Source: Candidatus Nitrosopumilus sp. (GTDB lineage Archaea > Thermoproteota > Nitrososphaeria > Nitrososphaerales > Nitrosopumilaceae). Taken from it: 47,787 nucleotides of DNA. The notes beneath the pieces are model-generated. The model saw nothing but the letters and a program-made list of their open reading frames with translations. It did not search any database and had not been told where the DNA came from. Shown one piece after another: positions 42,650 through 47,787 of the stretch. Both the position numbers and the translations under genes were made by a program. The DNA lies in the NCBI GenBank assembly GCA_021268355.1, contig JAJETY010000006.1:1-47787 (forward strand), in the 5' to 3' direction. How positions within the stretch are numbered: position 1 is the first letter of the stretch; each line of letters begins with the position of its first letter.

Positions 42650-42991
42650 TTGAACTCTCCAGATGGATTTTTCCAAAAACTGGTAAATTTGGAGGGCCGT
42701 AAATTTTCTTTATCAATTCAAAAATTTGATAATGGTTACTTTGTATCTGTGGCCGAAGGTTCAAATAAAATTGGTTCAATGGTCGCATCTATGGCAACTG
42801 GACCTACTCCAATAACTACAACCATCATTCCTTCCAAAACACAATCTCTTTTCCTAAAACTAGTTGCTGAAAGAATTAGTACTAGAATGAGGGGTATTGC
42901 ATTAGTTTCTGCTTTTATTCAAAAAGAATTAGAACCAAACACTGCAAAAGACTTAATGTCTGAAATTATGGAGATGATAGAGAATGAGTGA
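42650..42991 (+). CDS. Conserved-looking archaeal protein, possible proteasome-assembly-chaperone fold
   Basis: The 113 residues start at TTG. The layout (beta strands, then MVASMATGPTPITTTIIPS, and two helices: LFLKLVAERISTRMRGIALVSA) loosely recalls the PAC3/PAC4 proteasome-chaperone fold, but there is no diagnostic motif. The stop overlaps the UbiD gene by 8 bases, so they are in one operon. Function unknown. Confidence 0.6.
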   Translation: MNSPDGFFQKLVNLEGRKFSLSIQKFDNGYFVSVAEGSNKIGSMVASMATGPTPITTTIIPSKTQSLFLKLVAERISTRMRGIALVSAFIQKELEPNTAKDLMSEIMEMIENE

Positions 42992-44315
42992 TTTAAGAAA
43001 CTATATTTCAAAAATTAAGAAAAATAAAGAACTCAAAACTGTAAAAACTCAAGTTTCAACAAAATTTGAGATTGCAGGTATAACCGCAAAAGTTGACGGT
43101 TCACATGCTGTATTATTTGAAAATATCAAAGAAAGTAATTTTAATTTAGTCTCCAATCTGGTTGGAACCCGAAAAAGATTTGCTCTCGCAGTTGGGGGGA
43201 CAGAGGATAATATACATGAAAAGGTGATTTCTGCAATAAAAAAAGCCAAATCTCCAAAAATCATCTCATCTGGAAAATTTCAAGAAAATAAGTCAAAAAA
43301 CCTACTTTCTATGCCTATTGTAACGCATTTTGAAAAAGAATCTGGTCCATTTATCACCTCTTCAATTGTATATGTGAAGAATCCTGAAACTGGTAAACAA
43401 AATTCATCTTTTCATAGAATGATGCCTATTGATAAAACACATTTTTCGATAAGAATGGTTGAAGGTCGTCATCTACATCGTTGCTTTGTTGATGCCAAAC
43501 AACATGGTGAGGATCTTAAAATTGCAATTACTGTGGGGGTTCACCCTGCAATTTCTATTGCAGGTGCTTATCAGGCACAATGGGGAAAATCTGAAATTGA
43601 TATTGCTAACTCTTTGTTAGATGGAAAATTAACTTTAACAAAACTCCCCTTTACTGGATTGAATGTTCCATCAGGTTCAGAGATAGTGATGGAAGGTAGA
43701 GTTCTTCAGGATAAAACCCATCCTGAATGGATGGTAGAGATGCTTCAAACATATGATCATGAAAGATCTCAACCAGTTTTCGAACTTGAAAATATGTATT
43801 TTAGAAATAATCCAATATTTCATGATGTGTTGTCAGGATATTCTGAACATAGACTATTGATGGGAATGCCAATTGAATCAAAATTAAATGGTGATCTGAA
43901 ACAGGCATTTAACCAAACACAACAAGTGTCAATGACAAATGGAGGCTGTAATTGGTTACATGCAGTTGTTCAAATTAAAAAGAAACATGATTCTGATCCT
44001 AAAAAAATTATCAAAAAAACATTTGAATCACATCGTTCACTTAAGCAAGTAACTGTAGTTGATGATGATATAGATCCAAATAATGCTGAGGCGGTAGAAT
44101 ATGCAATGGCGACTAGATTCCAAGCAGATAAGGATTTAGTGATTTTGAAAAATGTACGTGGTTCTAGTCTTGATCCATCTAGCAACCAAAAGAAATTACA
44201 GACTGCAAAAATGGGTATTGACGCAACAAGATCTCTTTCAAAACGTCCTGAGGGATTTGAATTGGCAAAAATCCCAAAAATCAACAAAATTAAACTTGAA
44301 AAATATTTTACATGA
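42984..44315 (+). CDS. UbiD-family decarboxylase
   Basis: Non-oxidative decarboxylase that uses prenylated FMN. The 443 residues match UbiD across the length: NLVGTRKRFALAVGG near the start, HLHRCFVDAKQHGEDL, TVGVHPAISIAGAY, VPSGSEIVMEGRVL, then ERSQPVFELENMYFRNNP and GGCNWLHAVVQI. Archaeal members include trans-anhydromevalonate 5-phosphate decarboxylase of the modified mevalonate (lipid) pathway, a plausible role in an archaeon. The required FMN links to the riboflavin genes upstream. Confidence 0.9.
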   Translation: MSDLRNYISKIKKNKELKTVKTQVSTKFEIAGITAKVDGSHAVLFENIKESNFNLVSNLVGTRKRFALAVGGTEDNIHEKVISAIKKAKSPKIISSGKFQENKSKNLLSMPIVTHFEKESGPFITSSIVYVKNPETGKQNSSFHRMMPIDKTHFSIRMVEGRHLHRCFVDAKQHGEDLKIAITVGVHPAISIAGAYQAQWGKSEIDIANSLLDGKLTLTKLPFTGLNVPSGSEIVMEGRVLQDKTHPEWMVEMLQTYDHERSQPVFELENMYFRNNPIFHDVLSGYSEHRLLMGMPIESKLNGDLKQAFNQTQQVSMTNGGCNWLHAVVQIKKKHDSDPKKIIKKTFESHRSLKQVTVVDDDIDPNNAEAVEYAMATRFQADKDLVILKNVRGSSLDPSSNQKKLQTAKMGIDATRSLSKRPEGFELAKIPKINKIKLEKYFT

Positions 44316-44360
44316 TCAAAATCAACTGGTTAAATTAAATTTGGATTAATTAGATTCTAT

Positions 44361-44852
44361 GTGGATAAAATGTCAGAATCACATGTTAAGGAAAAAAGTC
44401 CTGCTGAATCACATGCTGAAGTAATTGTAAGGATGTTCCCATCTGATGCAAATCCTGCTGGAAATGTGTTTGGTGGTGAAATTTTAAAACATATTGACAT
44501 GGTTGCTGGAATTGTTGCCCAACGACATGCTCAATCAAATGCTGTTACAGTATGCATGGATAGTGTGAATTTTCTAAAACCTGTATTTGTTGGAAACGTT
44601 CTTTCACTAAATGCTCGGATAAATTATGTCCATAATTCATCTATGGAAATTGAAGTTAGTGCCGAAGCTGAAGATATTGTCACTGGGATTCGAACAACAA
44701 CTGGAACTGCTTTTGTTACCTTTGTTGCTCTAGATAAAAATGGTAAACCCCTGCATGTTCCAAAACTTTCTTTAAAAACTGATGAAGACCGAGTAAAATT
44801 TGAAGAAGGAAAAATACGAATGGAAGAAAGATTGAAAAATCGAAAAAAATGA
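44361..44852 (+). CDS. Acyl-CoA thioesterase, hotdog fold
   Basis: Hydrolyses acyl-CoA thioesters. The 163 residues contain the hotdog signature: FPSDANPAGNVFGGEILKHIDMVAGIVAQRHA, with the Asn/Asp-rich loop and the helix that holds the active site, then VNFLKPVFVGN. It resembles the BFIT/YciA group. The start may be the GTG at 44361 or the ATG at 44370; a TATA-like taaattaaat 26 bases before 44361 favours the GTG. Confidence 0.88.
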   Translation: MDKMSESHVKEKSPAESHAEVIVRMFPSDANPAGNVFGGEILKHIDMVAGIVAQRHAQSNAVTVCMDSVNFLKPVFVGNVLSLNARINYVHNSSMEIEVSAEAEDIVTGIRTTTGTAFVTFVALDKNGKPLHVPKLSLKTDEDRVKFEEGKIRMEERLKNRKK

Positions 44853-44902
44853 TTGATTGAATTAGAGAACCATTTAAGAACTACGAATTTAATTAACAGT
44901 TA

Positions 44903-45316
44903 ATGTCCGAGCAAGAAAAAAATAATGAATGGGATTCATTATGGCAAGAATATACCAAATCACTTGAAAATTGGAAATCTCTTTTTGAGCAGATTCAAAG
45001 TGCTAGTAAAGAGATGCAATCTAAATTTAATGATGTTTGGGAAAAAGCAAGCATTGAATCAAGTAACGAAACCATGAAATTATTTGGAGAAAACTGGCAA
45101 AAAGCAATGACTGAAGCTGGAATGAATTCTTTCAAGGAATTCAGTGAAAACTGGCAAAAAGCTCTAAATGATAACAACATGTCAACTTTCAAACAATTTG
45201 TTGAAAACTGGCAAAAGAATCTCAGTGCTTCAGGATTGGAACAGATGAATGCCTATGGTGAAATGATGAAAAAATTCACTGAAACATGGGGTTCAATGTG
45301 GCCAAAATCTAAATAA
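44903..45316 (+). CDS. Helical protein with ENWQK repeats, phasin-like
   Basis: The 137 residues form amphipathic helices. Three repeats of about 22 residues each contain FxENWQK (near 49, 71 and 92), with Phe, Trp and Lys at fixed spots. The pattern recalls phasins or small surfactant proteins that coat polymer granules or membranes. No signal peptide or Cys. A TATA box (ATTTAAG, 44872-44878) lies about 27 bases before the ATG. Function not proven. Confidence 0.65.
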   Translation: MSEQEKNNEWDSLWQEYTKSLENWKSLFEQIQSASKEMQSKFNDVWEKASIESSNETMKLFGENWQKAMTEAGMNSFKEFSENWQKALNDNNMSTFKQFVENWQKNLSASGLEQMNAYGEMMKKFTETWGSMWPKSK

Positions 45317-45356
45317 ATTTTGAAAGAATAAAAACATCTTTTATTCTAAATTTTTT

Positions 45357-46016
45357 ATGTCCATTTCTCAAAATGAATATTTTATTGAACTATCAAGTTT
45401 TAACGATTTAGCAAGATTTGCATGTGCCTTTAGAGAATACCCTCAACGTGTCTATTCTCATGAATTCAACGGAGAACGAGTTGTTTCATGTAGTATGAGT
45501 CTAGCAAATACTCTACTGATTTTTTACACACCTTTAAAAAAATCTGGACGATATGTTTCATATCAGCTTTCAGCAGGAAAAGAAATCTGTGATATCGTGG
45601 AATCAACCAAGGACATCTCTCATTATGCTCCTGTCATCCATATGGTATCTGAAATTTCTCCATTACCTCAAAGTGAAAAAAATATTTCAGATCAATTTCA
45701 TCCTATACAAGTTGAGGATCTTGGTAGTTTAGCTAGGTTGACCTATGATCCTGAATTCCCAGAAGACCAAAAATTATCACTATTTGCTTTACCTAGAAAA
45801 ACATCTTGGGTAGTTGGTTACATCACTTCTATAGAAATGGATGAAGTGTATTACAATTTCAATTATGTTGAATTAGATTTTGAACCAAGTAAAAATTTCT
45901 TAAAATATCAAGGCAACCAAGGAAAAGATCCTGAATTCTCTGATATTATCGATCATGGTTTTTCATATTTTCCGATAATCAAAATAAAAAATGAGCATTC
46001 GATATTTGGATTTTGA
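45357..46016 (+). CDS. Conserved-looking hypothetical protein
   Basis: I do not recognise this 219-residue protein. It is soluble, mixed alpha/beta, and lacks a signal peptide. Segments such as NDLARFACAFREYPQRVYSHEF and YDPEFPEDQKLSLFALPRK stand out. A TATA-like gaataaaaac at 45326-45335 lies about 26 bases before the ATG, indicating a separate leaderless transcript. It converges with the next gene. Confidence 0.7.
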   Translation: MSISQNEYFIELSSFNDLARFACAFREYPQRVYSHEFNGERVVSCSMSLANTLLIFYTPLKKSGRYVSYQLSAGKEICDIVESTKDISHYAPVIHMVSEISPLPQSEKNISDQFHPIQVEDLGSLARLTYDPEFPEDQKLSLFALPRKTSWVVGYITSIEMDEVYYNFNYVELDFEPSKNFLKYQGNQGKDPEFSDIIDHGFSYFPIIKIKNEHSIFGF

Positions 46017-46023
46017 GATTAAT

Positions 46024-46707
46024 TTAGTCCCATGCGGTTAACTCTCTAATTTTTTTCCTTGACTCTTCAACGAGTCTTGTCAATACGGGAATATACACCT
46101 CAACCGTGTACGCAACTTCAATTTCAGAAATATTTTCAATATCGATAAATGCTGAAGTAGTAATCTGATTTTTGTTTACACCCGGTTCCTTATTTTCAGT
46201 TCTTTTGTGGTTTATCATTTCCAAAAATACCGGTAATTGCCTATTGATCTCAATTTGCAATTCATCTTTTGAGCGTAATTTTTGATTGTTTAAACCAACT
46301 ATGATTTGTTGATTAACATCATTTTCATATCTGTCTAGAGCTCTTATCATAATTTTTACTTCTGGTAATCTGTTATGTTTATTTTTAAATTCACAAATTT
46401 TTTTAATTGATTTTGGAAATTTACTGGAATGTTCTTGATCAAATTTTTCTTTATACCATTCTGAAAACTTTATTGCTCCCACATCATTTTTTTCTTTAGC
46501 TTTTTCAAGAAATTTCTCATAGGAAAATTTTCCAATCAAAAATAAACCAAAATCTCTATTTGCTTCATCAAAAATACCCTCAATAACTAAATTTACAGAA
46601 TCGATGAATTTAGAAAAAAAATAATTTATGTAGAAGGGCTCAGGATCGTAATGCTTTATCTGTTTTATATAAATTTCACAATCATTAATTTTATTTTCAA
46701 TATTCAT
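46024..46707 (-). CDS. Hypothetical protein, 227 residues
   Basis: A Lys/Asn-rich, mostly helical protein with no recognised domain and no signal peptide. Its start overlaps the end of the upstream gene by 4 bases (ATGA on the minus strand), so the two form a translationally coupled pair. The composition is more AT- and Asn-rich than neighbours, which may indicate recent arrival, though this is weak. Confidence 0.65.
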   Translation of the reverse strand: MNIENKINDCEIYIKQIKHYDPEPFYINYFFSKFIDSVNLVIEGIFDEANRDFGLFLIGKFSYEKFLEKAKEKNDVGAIKFSEWYKEKFDQEHSSKFPKSIKKICEFKNKHNRLPEVKIMIRALDRYENDVNQQIIVGLNNQKLRSKDELQIEINRQLPVFLEMINHKRTENKEPGVNKNQITTSAFIDIENISEIEVAYTVEVYIPVLTRLVEESRKKIRELTAWD

Positions 46708-47087
46708 TGAACATTGCCAGATTCACTATTTGCATATTTTGATTTTGATTTCAAACTAATTGCTAATTCCTTAAAAATTTCATTTACACTAACATCTACA
46801 AGATTAATTGTAGCATTTTCTTTAACAATTTGTTTTTCAAATTTTTCTTTAATTGCAAATGATACTGATGACCAGTGCAAAATTCCTTTCAATTGTTCCT
46901 CAACTGTTGCGTTTGTTGTTGGGAAATTTGCTGGTGAAAAAACAATACCATTTGTCCATTGCATCGTGGGAATTGCGCCTCCTGACGATCTAGTACTAAA
47001 TGCTATTTGTTTAACCCAATCATCAAATTTGTATTCAATTACTTCGTGGATAATCAGTTTTTTCCATGGTTCTACAGAAATTTCCAT
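46704..47087 (-). CDS. Hypothetical protein, first gene of a two-gene pair
   Basis: I chose the ATG at 47087 (MEISVEPWKKLIIHEVIEY); a TTG at 47111 would extend it by eight residues. A TATA-like attataatt sits 26-28 bases before 47087, indicating a leaderless mRNA. The 127 residues have a beta-strand-rich start and a helical end. No family is recognised. It shares a divergent promoter gap with the gene at 47197. Confidence 0.6.
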   Translation of the reverse strand: MEISVEPWKKLIIHEVIEYKFDDWVKQIAFSTRSSGGAIPTMQWTNGIVFSPANFPTTNATVEEQLKGILHWSSVSFAIKEKFEKQIVKENATINLVDVSVNEIFKELAISLKSKSKYANSESGNVQ

Positions 47088-47163
47088 CTGACAAGAGTTT
47101 CTAAAAACCAATTATAATCTTATTTTTTCAAGTGCAATCCTGGAAACTTTGATTTAGACTCGC

Positions 47164-47170
47164 TTATTTA
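47164..47170 (+). promoter_or_regulatory. TATA box for the last gene
   Basis: TTATTTA is centred about 30 bases before the ATG at 47197, between two divergent genes. Confidence 0.5.
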
Positions 47171-47196
47171 GTAGACACTTATCACTATTTTTTGTT

Positions 47197-47787
47197 ATGG
47201 ATAAATGGGCTGACTATTTGATCTCTGAAGTCAGTTATGACGTAAAACACCTGCTATCTGCAGCAATTAGACATCAAGATACACCAGAGGGAATCACTAA
47301 AGGAAAGCCTGTTGACCGACTAACTATTTTATCTGATATTAAGAACGGATTATCTTACATCACAATTTACAGTGGAAAAAACTCCTGGAAAAAGGGACAT
47401 CTAATCCACACTTTTTCTATCAATAGCGAACCATTTTTAAGAATTGATAGAAATAAAGTAGAATTAGATTTTCTAGGGGATTTACCTGGTGTATCCAGCA
47501 TTAAGTTGGATGAACTTGATTTAGCTCCAGAGCCTGTTACTGAAGAACCAACTCCAGAACCTGAAAAACAGAAACCAACTCCTAGTCCAAGAGGCTCATT
47601 ACCAAAAGAATCTGCAGAAGAACTTCCACAAGAACTTGATTTAGCTCCAGAGCCTGTTACTGAAGAACCAACTCCAGAACCTGAAGAGGAAGAAGCAACT
47701 CCTGAGCAGTTAGCTAGACTAGAACAATTGGAGAAACAAATCCAAGAACTAGAATCTCGACCTGAACCAACTCCAGAACCTGAAGAG
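47197..47787 (+). CDS. Repeat-rich Pro/Glu protein (3' partial), unknown N-terminal domain
   Basis: The frame begins MDKWADYLISEVSYDVKHLL and stays open to the window end (197 residues seen). Residues 1-105 form a soluble alpha/beta domain of no family I recognise. From ~106 the chain is low-complexity Glu/Pro/Thr (EEPTPEPE repeats, PEPVTEE) with a short coiled coil (ARLEQLEKQIQELE). This layout suits a long extended linker or scaffold. The C-terminus is outside the window. Confidence 0.75.
   Translation, partial: MDKWADYLISEVSYDVKHLLSAAIRHQDTPEGITKGKPVDRLTILSDIKNGLSYITIYSGKNSWKKGHLIHTFSINSEPFLRIDRNKVELDFLGDLPGVSSIKLDELDLAPEPVTEEPTPEPEKQKPTPSPRGSLPKESAEELPQELDLAPEPVTEEPTPEPEEEEATPEQLARLEQLEKQIQELESRPEPTPEPEE
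47512..47685 (+). repeat. 54-base direct repeat, 120 bases apart
   Basis: Bases 47512-47565 recur at 47632-47685 with no change seen, encoding ELDLAPEPVTEEPTPEPE. A partial third copy ends the window (from about 47761). Perfect DNA identity implies recent duplication of a 120-base unit. Confidence 0.9.

Noticed and set aside
46024-47111. Toxin-antitoxin system
   Set aside because: Two small coupled genes fit by layout, but neither shows a known toxin or antitoxin motif, so no such call is made.
1-47787. Insertion sequences, transposases or prophage
   Set aside because: No transposase, integrase, phage structural gene or long terminal inverted repeats were seen.

Overview
The window is about 48 kb of AT-rich (roughly one-third GC) archaeal chromosome. 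The gene content points to an ammonia-oxidising Nitrososphaerota (Thaumarchaeota) of the marine Nitrosopumilus type. Evidence: a PEFG-type C-terminal sorting tail on a cupredoxin, secreted proteins with thaumarchaeal tryptophan-rich modules, a GTP cyclohydrolase III riboflavin pathway, archaeal information-processing proteins (S19e, PDCD5, TFE, Rpp21, Nep1, NAC, aTrm56), and paired thiolase/DUF35 genes. Many genes have a TATA-like element centred about 26 bases before the start codon, so most transcripts are probably leaderless.

Layout. Bases 1-2166 hold the end of a zinc/manganese-type ABC importer operon: a binding protein with a His-rich repeat loop, an ATPase and a permease. Bases 2156-12598 form a cell-surface and probable copper-handling region: a CopC-CopD-beta-propeller fusion, a type 1 copper protein, a CFI-box protein and several secreted proteins whose predicted mature N-terminus is His. 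Three of these end in paired Trp-Trp modules, and a decayed winged-helix gene lies between two of them. Bases 12675-16873 carry a rhomboid protease, a tiny tautomerase, a nitrilase, zinc-ribbon proteins and a thiolase/DUF35 pair. Bases 17010-22034 hold a winged-helix/ATP-cone/NrdD-like protein that lacks the glycyl-radical end, followed by the B12-dependent ribonucleotide reductase NrdJ.

Bases 22081-28371 are mixed: a secreted glycosidase-like protein, nep1, tRNA-Gly(TCC), the RNase P subunit Rpp21, a Met/His-rich secreted protein, S19e and PDCD5, an alcohol dehydrogenase and a CitE-like lyase. Bases 29371-33694 are the riboflavin genes (bacterial-type riboflavin synthase, RibB, RibH, GTP cyclohydrolase III, an amidohydrolase and the pathway reductase). 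The amidohydrolase is a candidate for the deformylase step. Bases 33731-36556 contain a histone-tail-like protein, a hemerythrin, an acidic-tailed protein, a candidate structured RNA on the minus strand, and an aldehyde dehydrogenase that may use a non-AUG start. Bases 36621-39900 are a minus-strand block (PhoU-like regulator, HflX, aTrm56, TFE). Bases 39991-47787 hold translation and metabolism genes (PUA protein, NAC, RuvC-like protein, UbiD decarboxylase, thioesterase), a phasin-like repeat protein, lineage hypotheticals and a repeat-rich protein cut by the window end.

The points most worth following up are the candidate RNA at 34996-35108, the NrdD-like putative regulator ahead of nrdJ, the amidohydrolase inside the riboflavin operon, and the surface cluster with N-terminal histidines.
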